From: Terana coerulea
Taxonomy: Eukaryota > Basidiomycota > Agaricomycetes > Polyporales > Phanerochaetaceae
Reading direction: 5' to 3'
DNA length: 64,000 nt
NCBI GenBank assembly: GCA_024811115.1
Contig: JAKOGH010000790.1
Coordinates: 62,001-126,000 of the forward strand
Shown piece by piece: positions 46,414 through 58,339 of this stretch. The position numbers were made by a program, and so were the translations under genes. Position 1 is the stretch's first letter, and the number at the start of each line of letters is the position of its first letter. The notes under the pieces are model-generated. The model was not told the origin of the DNA and searched no databases. It saw only the letters and a program-made list of their open reading frames with translations.

Positions 46414-48400
46414 TCACCAGAAACGGTTGCTGTCTGGCCTCGCCCTCTGACCATACGCATCATAACAATGTTCGAAGACATGCTAGACCACTGGCACATA
46501 CTCATCAGTAGTCAGATTACACAACGAGAAATCTAACACTCACTCCCGTTGCCAATGATAGCCTGTGCCCTCTCACCGATCATCATATCCACCGCCTGCG
46601 CGACCTCCTTCTGCTCCTGCGTGATTATCAAATCCCTGTTGCTCGCGATCTTGTCCCATCCTCCCGCAGCCCTCAGCGCCGCCTTCAGCTCCTTTACCCA
46701 TTCCTTGTCCCCATTCGTCATAATGTACACGTCTTTGAGGCCTTTGCCAGCAGGACTCTTGCGGACGGCGTCGATCTTGGCGACAATCTCATCAATCGTG
46801 GGGTAGCAGTGCTTCATGTACATCGCCAGGTTTTCGGGCGTCGTCTCGCCCCAGCCGCCGGTCGTAGGGCCGACCCATTGGTCGGGGAACTCGGGGAAGG
46901 AGTTGAAGCCCATCCACGCCGCGTTCCATTTCGAGAGATGCTCGCAGTGGCCCGCAAAGTCGCCGCGGCGCAGGTGAAGGGCGATCAGGCCTGGGATAGG
47001 CGTATATGGGTTGGAGCAGCGTTGTGGTGGCTTCGCCTGGAGTGCCATTGAAGTAGCCTGGCTAGGAGCCGCTGAACAGGGAAAGTAAGGCTCCTGGATC
47101 GGCAGCGTGGTGATAAGGTCCCGATTAGCTTCAAATGCGGCGTGTATCAATGGTGAGTAGCCGAACAAATTTGTGAGAGGCGAGTCTCTTAGTGTCGGCC
47201 AGATGTCAAGGAGCCGAGCTTTTTGGCCGTACAGGCTGAATACACCAGTTCAACCAGGTAAGCCATCATAAAAGAGAAGCAATACGCACTACATGTCGAA
47301 TACACGCTCAGTTCCACCGTCTATCTGCAAGCAGGGCTCGTTGAACTTGGCGAGGTGCTTCGTCCATACGTCCAGGATGGTTTGTGCCGACGGCTCATGA
47401 AGGTCGTATTCTTTCTGCACGTCTTGCGTCCAGACGGTAACAGGCTCGGGGCATATTTGGTGCCAGTATGTCCGTTTGATTGCGCGCAGTAATGTGTCAT
47501 TTTGAAAGAATGGTCCTCCATTTAATTGGACCTAGAAAGCTGCTTGGTAAAGCGATGCCAATAGCGGTAGGGCCTGAACGTACTTGATATGAGGGCCGAA
47601 AGAGGTATTTGCGACGGAATCAATTTGCCATTAAATTCCGAGTATTCTGAGCCATCCCGGTTCCAGGTGTAATTGTCGAAGACAAACCTGAGACACGCGG
47701 TTAGATGCTTTTATGCGGATGTTAAAGTGGAGAGAACTCACGCTCGTCCAGTGCTGTAGGCAAGTTGCGCATTAAATAGAAGATCTTGCATATGGTTCCC
47801 CCAGCCGAGAGCTAGCAAAAAATCACTATCAGCCAAATGCGTTCAATATTTCAACGTTTCAGGCAAGGACGAACTGTGTAGAACTCCGTCATGCACATTG
47901 CCAGTCGATCAAACTGGCAACGTCCGTGATGAAGTTCTGTGTATGAGAGCGTAGATCCGCGCGACTTCAGTGAAGCCTTGATCTCAAAAAGTAGCATGGA
48001 TCGTAAGAAGACTACTCACCATGTACATGATTTTCCACCCAGAGATACTTTTTACCACCAGCGAAGGGGTCTGCGACATGATGTTGCGGCAACGCCAACT
48101 CTGCTTGGTGGTACCTCCCAAACAGCGGCGGTTTTGGTCGATCGTCCCAGCTTGGCTCAGTACTCTCCTCGGTCTTCCACCCTTGCTTCTGCGGTGACAC
48201 CTTGTGCTGCAGCCGCGCCTCCTCCAGCTTCCGCTGCTGCGCGAAGTGTTGTTTCTCGTTCCACACGCGCACTCCGTAGACAGCTGCTATGAAAACAAAA
48301 CAAGAACTGCTAGGACGCGTTTTGTTGGCCGCCGTTTCGTCCAGCGGTTCAGCGGTCGCGGACTGAGCAGGCCCCATTCCGTGTCCTCAGGATCGTGCAT
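46414..48400 (-). CDS. Type II membrane protein resembling fungal O-fucosyltransferase-like glycosyltransferases
   Basis: The start MHDPEDTEWG (48400) precedes a basic stretch and a transmembrane anchor (VLAVLVLF ... AAVYGVRVW), with the rest expected in the Golgi lumen. Exons include 48400-48020, 47811-47742 and others down to 46544. Landmarks are GWGNHMQDLLFNAQLAYS, the nucleotide-sugar loop ALHLRRGDF, and ERAQAIIGNG. After a last intron come WSSMSSNIVMMRMVRG and PDSNRFW, ending at TGA 46416-46414. HLRRGDF and the terminal GNGWSS are typical of the fungal GDP-fucose O-fucosyltransferase-like family; the sugar and substrate are unknown. Three single-base problems are present: a T run near 48296 (inside the anchor), the donor near 46543-46547, and a G run near 46435. 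This fits homopolymer error better than three independent mutations in a conserved gene. Confidence 0.7.
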
Positions 48401-48854
48401 GGCGGGCTTGCTGAGGCGGTGCCCAAGTCGGTTCCTGCCACTTTGCTCGAACATAGCGAGGAACCAGAAAGCCGTTGGCCAACGAGCTAGGCGGGATGAT
48501 GGACGAAGGAAAGTCTGGCTGGCAGCGGTGCGTAGCACAGGTCGCAACGACCAATGTTCCACCGATCACCGATCAAAAGGTAGCTGATGCGCCCGATGCG
48601 CCTCTCATGCTTAAAACGCCCATGAAGCCCGCCAAAAGCTCCAGCTCGAAGTCATTCAAAGTGCGCATTCAATAACATTGCATATTCGTACAGAATACAA
48701 AATAGACAGAAGTAGAGTAACGTAGCTACTTGTAGGTCCTTCACGGTATTCAATCTTGGAGTCTTTACAGGGGTAGTAATACAATTCGAGACGTGGCTTG
48801 CTTTAAATTTCGAAAACACCTTTTGAAGATCATGCAGTTTTGAAGACGAACCTC
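48401..48854. other. Intergenic region
   Basis: It contains the promoter of the fucosyltransferase-like gene and the 3' flank of the CCDC6-like gene. No other feature is seen. Confidence 0.4.
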
Positions 48855-50265
48855 TCAGAGCAACGCCGCTGCAATCTTCTGATCTGCACCCATGCCGACA
48901 AATTGACTGCCACTCGCAGTGCTCCCACCCCTCGGCCTCGCACGTAATGTTCCTGTCTCCGCGACCCGTGCACCTCTCTCCACACTCGCCATCCGACTTC
49001 GACTATTCACCGGACTACCTGAGACGCCATTTTCTCCTGCCCAGCCGTTCCTTTCGAAGCTTGTGCGCTGCGCCAAATGCATAGACGTGCGGGGACTCAG
49101 CGAGGGCCTTCGAGGGGAAGTACCGCTGAAGGAGTCGAACGGAGAACCAGAAACGTCTCGGCTACGTCTTGGGACAGCGCCAGGTATTGACATTGGCTCC
49201 GATATAGTCTCCAGAGTCGGGGAGTGCAGAGCACTTTCAATGGACGGCGGCTCGCCGAAGGATGACGAGAGAGAAGGTGGAGGAACAGAGGGATATGTTA
49301 ATTCCAGGGGACGCGGTAATGTGGCTGGTCCATCTGCAAAAGAGCCCTGGGATGTTGCACTTGTAGCATTGCTGGGCCCGGAAGGGGGTGAAAACAGAGG
49401 TGGGGAGGACAAGGAGGCAGCAGAGGATGAGGAAGGTGGCGTAATGGACGGGCTGAGCGATGTTCCCTGAGCTGGTCGGTGGATTTGTGATGGTGGTCGG
49501 GGGATAGGTACCCGCGCCGAGTGCGTAATGTACGGCGATTGAGGGGTGACTTGTGGCGACGTTGAGCTAGATGGGCGGCGGTGCAGATGCTGAGGGTATG
49601 GGTCAACCGACGACGAGGGGGCGAGCCCAATGAGATCATCCACCGGCAGGCCAAGCTACTCACCACGTAAACAAAAGGTCGATCAGTAAACTATGCCCAA
49701 TACCGCTCTTGGCCTTGACGGCGAATGACGGCAATGATAGAGTAATGCTGGTTACTCACCCTCCTTCGATGCTCAATGAGCTCCTCCCTGTATATGTCAT
49801 TCATCCTCGTTATTCTCATGTAATTCCGCTCCTGTTTCAACCAGCCTGCCTCGCAGCTGCTCGTTCTCCCTGCGGACCGCATCCAGCATTACGTCCGCCG
49901 GAGGCTGTAGAGGGTCCGCCGCCAGTCCCGCCAGCCCGCGAGTCTCCACAGGGGAAAGCGACCCACTCCCATTCACCGCTTGATGCTGGGCGAGACGTAG
50001 TGCGGAGATTTCTCGCGACAGTCTGTTGACATGGCTCTCAGACTCGGCTTCGAGAGCATTCTCGAGCTCGATTTTCTCCTCTCTGAGCTGCGCGCGAGTC
50101 AGTATACACACGAGCGGTACAAGCAGACGTCAGACTGACTAGTTCGAGCTTGCGGGACAGGATGTTGATTATCCGCTCCTCCTCAGCTTCGTATGCATTA
50201 ATCAATGACTCCTTGCTGCTGGTGCTTGCTGAAGACAGTCGTCGAGTTGGTGGGGAGGTCGACAT
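48855..50265 (-). CDS. CCDC6-like (DUF2046) coiled-coil protein
   Basis: Exons 50265-50140, 50087-49760 and 49655-48855 join with introns of 52 and 104 bp. The N-terminal 150 residues are a coiled coil with the family pattern EEERIINILSRKLE, LREEKIELENALEAESESHVNRL, as in the two-fold E-x-E/VNRL repeats of CCDC6. After REELIEHRRR and LGLPVDDLIGL the C-terminal 250 residues are Ser/Pro-rich and disordered. The function in fungi is not established; the human relative is a DNA-damage-linked scaffold. One surplus base in exon 2 near 49844-49847 separates RGRLVET from ERNYMRITRMND. Without it the model is exactly 417 residues. Confidence 0.75.
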
Positions 50266-50654
50266 GGTCGGCGTTCAAGACAAGGGGAAATGCACATGGG
50301 TCTTGGTCGGCTCGCGCTCAATAATTCATGTGCCTCCTACGTTCGTAGTACGTACAGCGGATCTGGATCGCACACCCGGATCTCGGTCTTTCCGCCGTGT
50401 AGGTTAAATTCGTGTGGACGGTGTCAAGTGGAATAAACACGGAACTATGCCTTGCTGAATTCGAAATTGAAATGAGAGCACATACAGAAGGAGGGATGTT
50501 GAGTAAACAGACGTTGAAGGAGACCCCCGAGAGAGGTAGCAAACACGGAAAGGAATTTCACTCCAACAGCGAATAACATTAAGGTATACGGTCTCCACGA
50601 ACCAGGAGAAGGGGTGAGTCGAAGGACAAAGTCCAATTCGCATGAGACAATTCA
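50266..50654. other. Intergenic region
   Basis: This is the promoter side of the CCDC6-like gene and the 3' flank of the ChAPs gene. I see no gene. Confidence 0.4.
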
Positions 50655-53448
50655 TCAGAAATCATATCCCTCCACTTTGAATACCTTTCCGTAGTGGAGG
50701 AAGCTTTCCATGACCTTGACGTATGGATCAGGCAGGCTCATACTGAGTAGGGTGTAGAGGATTTTCTGGTGTCCGTGGATCTGCCCAATCTTGAAAAAAG
50801 CTCGGGCAATTTGGGTAGGATACTACGAAAACGAAACCGTCGTCAGCGGAAGTCACAGTCTCCAAGAGGGTGTACTGACGGTCATCTCGGTGTATTCCCC
50901 ATACTGATATCCTGCGACACGCACGGCGACTTGGAGAGTCCTTTGGATATCTCCTTCTTCGGCGTACATGTCCAGAAGCTTGATCCATGGCTTGGCCGAG
51001 TACCGAGTACAGTCCAAACAACGCTGGTAGGCTTCTTTTGCTTCCTCCTTGTGATGCAGCCGCAAGCCGAGGTCGCCAAGAATCTCCCACTCCATGCCGG
51101 TTTTGCGGTAGGCAACGTGAGATGTCTTGAAGTGTGCAACCTCCGCGCGGAAGATTGTCCATACTCGGAGGTCCTGACGAGTCAAGGATATGAGAGGAGT
51201 CTATAGGATGGAGGATCATATCCGACGTACCTCGTACAGAACCATGAAGAGATTGTCAAGCCATCGCTCGCATAGCCTCTTGTTGCTAAAGGAGAAGGGC
51301 TCTGGCTGCGGTTGGCCGGTAGAAGATTCTTCTTGAGAGCCTTCACCCGCTGCCGCTTGCACAGGCTTTTCTAGCACGTTCTCGGCTGCTTCACCTTCAC
51401 CTTCCTCTTGAGTGCCGTTCGTATGCGTACCCGCCTCAGACTCCTGCAAGGCTTGCTCGCGGCTGCTTTCCGTCGATATCCGGATGGTCGGGATACCGTT
51501 CGTTACACCATCGACATCCGCATCGGAGGAGCTCTGACCGTTGGCCGTAGAGGCCCTCGGTGAATGTGACGGTGTCGCTGCCGAAGAGCGGACGCCCTTG
51601 GTTGAGGCGTTGTCGTCTGCATCCCTTGTAGCGAGTGTCGAACTTTCCGCCTGGGACACAGACCCGTCCTCGTGGATGACAGTGCCAGATGCTGACGCGG
51701 ACCCGTGGGTATCGGTCTGGGCCTTCTGCATGCGATACTCTTCCTCCATGACGAAGACGGCCGACCTCGTCTTGAGAAGCTCGTCCCAGCCAATTTTTGA
51801 AACAAGACGGGTAAGAAGAGCGTATGCTCGCGCCCATGTACCTCTCAGCCCAGGAGCTGGAAGTCGGAGGAGCGCAGGGTCAGCCTGGAGAGTTTGTCAC
51901 AATCACGACTCAAGACATGAGATGGAAGATGGAGCATACCTCGTCATCCTCCGTTTTTGCTCGATCGGGAAGAATGTCAACTATTGATCCTTTCGGCGGG
52001 AGATGTACTCTGGACGCGGGAAGATTCCGATGTGAGTCGCGGCCGTTGTATGTGAACATCGGACATGAGTTTAGCGTCAGTAGGGCCTGGCAAGTGCATC
52101 AATAAAATTTTCTGAGGTCCTCGTCACTGCGTACATACCGAGTCAAACATACCGAGGTCGATGTATATTTCAGTGAGCTTTTCCCATGTTACGAACTCGC
52201 TCGGGGCGCAGTTGACGGCTTGTCGAGCAAGTTTGAGCGCCCATTGGTAGTTGCCCTTTGATCGTAGGAAGTCGCATTGTACATGGAGGAGAGTGTAGGA
52301 CTGTGGGGTTTGCTTCATGGCAGCTGACATGATTTGAACTGCCTTAACCTCTTCGTCTGGGCAACCGGTGAGCTATGGCTTTAGGATGAGTATTGAGTAC
52401 GTACTCATTCCAATGTACGCCTTGGCCAATAATGAGTTGACTTCCGGCTCTCTCGCGGCAAGCTTTTCAAAGAGGTTCGCGGCACGCTGGTATCTGCCAC
52501 TATCTCCGAAATACTTCATAATGGCATTGGTAAGGTGATTGGACACGACTGTCGCGACTTGGATTTCGGGATCAGACCCAACTTGCCAGCCTTTGTTGAA
52601 CAACGCTTGGGCGGCCAGGAGAAACCGGTCTTCGCTTTCCAAGGTGGTGATCGGGTCGAGCTTGCGATATGCTTCCAGCCAATATGTTGGATCGTCAGAG
52701 TACAGGACGGAGCGAAGGAGGGCAGACAGGTATGTTTCTTGCCATATCTCTAGTGTCGCTTCATGCCTGCCGGAGTAGTGTGAGCAAGATAATTCATGGC
52801 TTGCAGGATGGCGACACCCACCGCTCGCCTCGAAGGTCTACGACATAGGCATGAACACCACCTGGAATCTTCACATCCACTCGTACATCCACTCTTGAGA
52901 ACGCATTGAAGCAGCTGGACAAGAACGGTAAGGACAGCGTATTGACTCGTAGCTTGCAAGTACGCACCAGTAGCACCCATTCTTGACCTTCCAGCCAGAG
53001 CCCTTCGTGAACCACCCCGCGTCATCTTCGATAGCATAGGTCAAGGAGTTGATGTAGGCAGCTAGCGAGGCGGACGAGGACGCGTCGACTCCGGATACGT
53101 AGTGATATGAGCCGAGCTGCGCGCTGTTGGGTGAGCATAACATCAAGTGTAGCCGAACGAAACGTACATCGCGCTGCCCACTTCGCCCAGTGTTCTTAGT
53201 TACATGGACCAGGTCCGGAGGCCCTAATTCTCTGAATGTGGCTAGCGTGAAGAGGTAAAAGCTTGTCAGCTCGCTGAGGAGACCTTGAGCATAAGAGGCG
53301 TGTAACACGTACAGAGGCTTTCGGTACGCGCAGTGAGGGCCTCTCCGAGGTCAACCTAAAGCAACAAGTATCAGCACATTGCGAGGTAAAGAAATATTAG
53401 ACATACCTCAAAGATTTCTGGAACGTCCTTGAAAGACGCATCAGCCAT
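50655..53448 (-). CDS. ChAPs family protein (Chs5-Arf1-binding; exomer subunit)
   Basis: The start MADASFKDVPEIFE is at 53448 and the stop TGA is at 50657-50655, with many short introns. Recognisable blocks are VDLGEALTARTESL, LGSYHYVSGVDASSSASLAA, RVDVRVDVKIPGG, then TPR-like helices (AAREPEVNSLLAKAYIG; WALKLARQAVNCAPSEFVTWEKL). An acidic Ser-rich linker (51300-51720) follows, then ERWLDNLFMVLYEDLRVW, RLHHKEEAKEAYQRCL and FLHYGKVFKVEGYDF. This order is that of Bch1/Bud7/Chs6 proteins. With Chs5 and Arf1 they form the exomer coat, which carries cargo such as chitin synthase from the trans-Golgi to the plasma membrane. I cannot say which yeast paralogue it corresponds to; basidiomycetes often have a single one. 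Confidence 0.88.
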
Positions 53449-53612
53449 GCTCAGCGTCGGCTGCGTTGTTGTGCGAGAGTTATGCGGGACCCCGGAAGCT
53501 ATGATTGCGGTGCCGTTGTGCAGCCAGCTCACGTGGAGGTGCTAAGCGTCTGCGCAAGTGTTCCCGGACCTCGACCACCCAGGTTCGTATCGCCACCCAT
53601 TCCTCACCGTTT

Positions 53613-55596
53613 ATGTCCATACTGACGTCCTCGTTACACTATGGAGCAGGTACGTCTATGCTTTGAAATGCTTCTTGTACCTCCAGAGAGCTCGGATAGT
53701 CAAACTGACCACCTATTATCAGACGAAAATCCCGTGAAAGCGACGAATCCGGCCGCGCTCGCGCAGTGTATAATATCCGCAACGGAAAGAAGACTGAAAG
53801 CTCATACGTAAGCCGTAAAATAACCTACAATACAGTGACTGGTGCGCTTGCTGATGGAGTTACAGACGGTGACATGGTCAACAAGTCGAACGGATGGTTT
53901 GACGCGAATCCTGCAAGGCGTCTTCCTACCGGCTGGCTTCCCAGCTAGCGTATCTTCAGGTGAGGCTACAACTAACATCTCCTGCGAAGCGGTGTTACTT
54001 ATGGCCTGTTATAGATTATGTATCGTGCGTTTTTGCCTCAGCTATACCATACCTGCTAGGATTGCGCTGAATTCTTGCACCAGATATCAGATTCTGAATG
54101 CATTGCAGTCCTTTTGCAATGCTCTCGCAGGTCTAATTGCATCTAGAGCTGTATTAGAAGGTAATGACTCCGCTCCTGATGTGTTCGTTGAAATTCAAGC
54201 CTGCATAGGCCACGGTGTTGGGCAGGCCAATGCCTCTGCCACAGATGCCCTGTTGCTGACCATCATGCAGGACGTGTTCAGCCGTCTCACGAGTGAGTAT
54301 CGGCATATTATACCATACTTTGCAATGTCATTAACAGCCCACTGTACATAGCCATCGCATCCGCTTATTACCTGGGCACATCACTATCACCAGAAGCTAA
54401 AACTTACCGTTGGCTCGCTGACATCTTCAACGACATTCCACTGCTATTGGACACGCTCTCCCCTGTTCTCTCGCAATACTCCATCGACCTCGTAAGGTCG
54501 CCGGTCCCATTATTGCTATACCCTACCGTCGTCCGTCGTCCTGGATCATTACGCGGCATTGCGTTGTGTCTCAGCGGCGCGCTCAGAGCCATCTGCGGTA
54601 TAGCGGCAGGAGGATCCAAGGCTGCTCTGACACTACATTTTGCGCAGCCTGATAATGGAGCAGGTACAGGCGACATCAGCGACCTTAGTGCGAAAGACGG
54701 TAGCAAGGAGACCGTCTTGGCCCTGATCGGCATGTTGGTTGGTCTCTCCTGCCGCTCATGGATGATTGTACGCTCATAAAAATTACTGCCAGTGCGGCTC
54801 CGCGATCATGCCTCACATTCAAGATGCTCACGCAACGTACACTCTCCTGATTGTCCTCGTTCTGTCCCATATATTCATCAACTATCTCGCTGTCCGCGCG
54901 GTTGTTCTGCGGTCATACAATCGCCAAAGGACAAATATCCTCTGGGATGCGTTCCGATCGCCCGGCATAGATGAGCCGTGTCTGGCTCCTGCCGAGGTGG
55001 CCCGCCGCGAGCACATCCTCAGGTCTCCAAGTGCCATCGTGCGCACTGGCAAGGAGAGGCGTGGTCGTGCCATCGTCGGATACGCCTATGTCGGCTCATC
55101 ACTCTCCACGATCCTGCCCTGCCATCCTGGAGCACGGAATTCTGTTTGGGGAAGATTTCAATCTTGCAGTCATCCTTGTCCATGGTGGACGGAGACTGGC
55201 GATCGGCATTGGCTGGCAGAACTCCTTGACATATATGAGCACGAGAAATATGTCCTTTGGTTTGACGCACACACCAATGACTCCGGTCGTCCTCGTCTTC
55301 AGGTCGTCCTGAAGTCAGGTCATGCGCCGAAGGATCATCTGAAAGCTTGGGTTCACGCGACCGAGTTGGCGTCGCTGCGACAGAGGAGCAATCCCACCAC
55401 AGATATCGGAGCCCTCTTGGAGGATGTCCGCCTGTCGAAGGCCACGGTCGAAGACACATTCGATCGGTTTCTTGAGTTAAATCGCAATGCCAAGTGGGAG
55501 TTGGAAGCGGCCGCTGGAGGGTTCATAACTGGGGTACCAACTATCATCACCACGCAGCCGGAGGATGGCTTACAGGAGGACCGAAAGACCCGATAA
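53613..55596 (+). CDS. RUS (root UVB-sensitive, DUF647) family protein
   Basis: Conserved family blocks appear in order: ILQGVFLPAGFPASV (53915), QILNALQSFCNALAGLIASRAVLEG (54090), ASATDALLLTIMQD (54230), YRWLADIFNDIPLLLDTLSP (54400), CLSGALRAICGIAAGGSKAAL (54570), LSAKDGSKETVLALIGML (54685). After an intron to about 54792 comes MPHIQDAHATYTLLIVLVLSHIFINYLAVRAV, then a C-terminal domain to 55596. RUS proteins are predicted membrane proteins, best studied in plants; their role in fungi is unknown. The 5' end is uncertain: frames before 53842 do not join cleanly, and ATG 53613 and ATG 53640 are both candidates. The gene is divergent from the ChAPs gene, with under 200 bp between starts. Confidence 0.75.
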
Positions 55597-55934
55597 AGCC
55601 AGTGCGTAGGTATCTTCCCGATCTATCATAGATGCGTATATCTTGCCGTTGTCGTTAACATGAGTCCTTCATGCTCGCTGCCTCTCTTGGTAATGTATAG
55701 AAGCTATGCGCATTCTGATTTCGTACTGAGATTAGATATGATACGTGCGAAATGTCTGCAGGGTGAAATACTAGTGCTGTACATGCCAACCTCCGGCAAG
55801 TATAACCGACACTGAGTGTCTATATGCATCCACTTGGGCCGTGCTAATCATTATCCGTGTACAAGTGACGATATAACATCTCACTGAAGACCATCCTCGT
55901 ACGCACACATGCTCTCTTCATCAGTCGCCAGAGC
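55597..55934. other. Convergent 3' spacer
   Basis: No feature is seen between the RUS stop and the F-box end. Confidence 0.4.
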
Positions 55935-57268
55935 CTAGCCTGCATTTGAATCCATCCATTCGTTCCAGGCCTCGGAATCCTTCGCCCTGAAGAATACTGT
56001 AACGTGTTCCGCAAGACGTGGCAGACTGTCGTTTGCAGCGAGCCTCGGGTGCAAGGTGGGTCCAAGCCGCAACTCTTGAACGCGATGTCCGCATATTTCC
56101 CTCTCTCATAGGAAATGCAGCAAGAACTCGACCAAATTGCGGCGCTGCCCGCGCGCCACGGTGATAGTCTGAAGGTAGGGTAGTAGTACGAGATCGTCCG
56201 AGTGCGATGGCTTATAAGAAGAAGGTACCAGCCAATGGAGAAACTTCTCCACCAACGTGTCCTCGTCGAAGTCGAGGGAGATGACGTCCAGGGAAGCTCT
56301 CAAGTGAGTTCCCCGATATGTGATCCCGCAGTGCAGTTGCGGAACTCCATGTGCCGCACGGAGGGGCGCCTTCGTGACTCGAGGCTTTTGTAAAGCCTAC
56401 CGCGCAGTTCTCCATTATCAAGTGGACGAGAACTGGAGCGTCGAGACAGAGACGGAGAAAGCGCTCTGGGGTTGCCCATGAAGACTCGGAAAGGTGCTTG
56501 GAGAGCCGCAAGGTGTGTAAATAGCTAAAACCTTGCGTTTGTGATTGGCTACCCGAGCCACTCAGTGGGGTTTGGCAAAGGGTAAGCTCTTCAAGTTGAG
56601 GACAGTGCTTTACGATGAACTCCAGCTGCGAAGGTGTAACGTACTGCCGCTCCAGGCTCAGGATCTTGAGGTTTGAGAGCCAAAGGATTTAATGCCACCA
56701 AGGAGATTCTTAAGGGTGGATATGTCGGGCGAGCTCAAAGAGCAGAATCGCCACGGCACCCGAAGCAGACGCTGCAGACATCGCAGATAGTCCGGTAGGC
56801 GGTTCTCATAACTTCTGGCAGCAGAGTGCCGCGGCACCGTATGCACATGAAGGACTACGGATATCGGAAGGGGGCGGGGCCTCTCGGTGTGAAGGTCGAC
56901 CGTATCGTGGGAGTCGGGGGAATGTCTCCTAAGATGTGTATACACGCCCAGATTTCAGGAGTGGCGAGCGCAACTGCTCGCAAGCGACGAGAGACTTGGG
57001 CGATCTGGATATGCGGAAAGCGACGCCCTTCCAGATGACATTCGGGACGTTCATGTTGGTAAGCGTCCTTCACGATCTTGAACAAGACGTCGTCGGGGAG
57101 GGCATAAATCGATGCGCAAGACGCTCTTTCCAGTATGGTCTGCTTCAGTTCTTCTCGGACTTGGGCAAGTCGTGGCGCGAGATCGGCTTCCTGTCGTTCA
57201 AGATGATCTCGCCGAGCGTCGGGCTCTGTGGCTCTTGCAATGCGGCCTTTCTGCGATTCTGGGTCCAT
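55935..57268 (-). pseudogene. F-box-like protein gene, probably decayed
   Basis: The first exon (MDPESQKGRI at 57268) has a short coiled coil (ERQEADLAPRLAQVREELKQ), then an F-box-like motif IYALPDDVLFKIVKDAY and VSRRLRAVALATPEIWACIHI, the usual layout in mushroom F-box families. F-box proteins link substrates to SCF ubiquitin ligases. Downstream, leucine-rich blocks (NRLPDYLRCLQRLL; LHTLRLSKHLSES; LDAPVLVHLIMENCAVGF; FLHWLVPSSYKPSHSDDL; final WNEWMDSNAG before TAG 55937-55935) fall in several frames separated by stops. Introns explain at most some of the breaks. It may be a pseudogene or another victim of single-base errors. Confidence 0.6.
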
Positions 57269-58339
57269 GCTACAAATAAAGAAAGTGTCAGGAGACAACA
57301 TATCAAACGACTATGGGAATACGCGCACAGCGTCGAAGTGCTGGGGTGTACTGGACAGTCGATTGGAGATGGTGGTCAGACGTTGGGAAGCTGCCGCCAC
57401 GTAGCAGCAGCCTCAAGACAGGCATACAGGCGCCCGGCACGTCAATGACTCGTTCTGACTTGGATGACAACATCAGCATCGAATTCAGCGATAGATTACA
57501 TTGTACGTACTTTTAGCACCACAAATCCGCAAGCGACTATAGTTTAGAGCAAAAAATACACACGCGAGATGGCAGGTGAGTGCAGTAAGGCATCTAATTG
57601 AACGAAAGGTGTCGGTGACATGCATGTAAATTCAAGGACGGCATAGAAATAGCACAACAAGCCTCCAAGTTAGATGCACATACCTTCCTACCATCGCTGT
57701 TAGCCCGAAAGACGTCGGCAGTAGCCGATTTCAGAGTATTTCGAGTACGCCTCTTCAGGATTTGTCTGAATCGCCTGTCCGATGGAAAAGACCGTGGTAT
57801 GAGGGTACTGGCACATTTGCACGTCTAGCACCAACATTCGCAAGTCCTATTTGAGTAGGAAATGCTTGGGTACCATCTCTTCGTGGCATTTACGTGGGGC
57901 CGCCGATGACGCCGAGGTCGACTGGCTCGCCGGTCAGCGCATTGAACCCAAACATTGGATATAAAGAGCCCTCTCAATGCTTTTATTATCTAGATACATC
58001 AGTGAGATCGTTCGCTCAAAGTGGTGAGGCTTACTCACACGAGGTGCTCGTGGTTGAGGACAACGAAAGCGTGGGAATAAATCTACCCTTTCCAGCCCAA
58101 CTGTCTTTGTGGCGCACTCGGATTCCGCCTTTGCTTATGTCATCCACGTATGTCGCTGGCTCGCTTTGGACTCGCTCTTCGTGTTTGCATGATGCGGTCC
58201 TCCATGACGCGCCAGATTTTATGACTAGAGACTGCATTCGAATGCGCCAGGTTCCTGCCAGCCTGTAGTGGCTCAAAAACCACAAGTGTGAAGTCCGAAT
58301 CATGCACGACAAACCTTCCTCATAGGAGTCACACTAACC
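57269..58339. other. Intergenic region
   Basis: I recognise no gene or repeat. Confidence 0.35.

Noticed and set aside
48919..49470. Plus-strand 183-codon frame opposite the CCDC6-like gene
   Set aside because: It is antisense to a Ser/Pro-rich coding exon and shows no similarity to anything I know.
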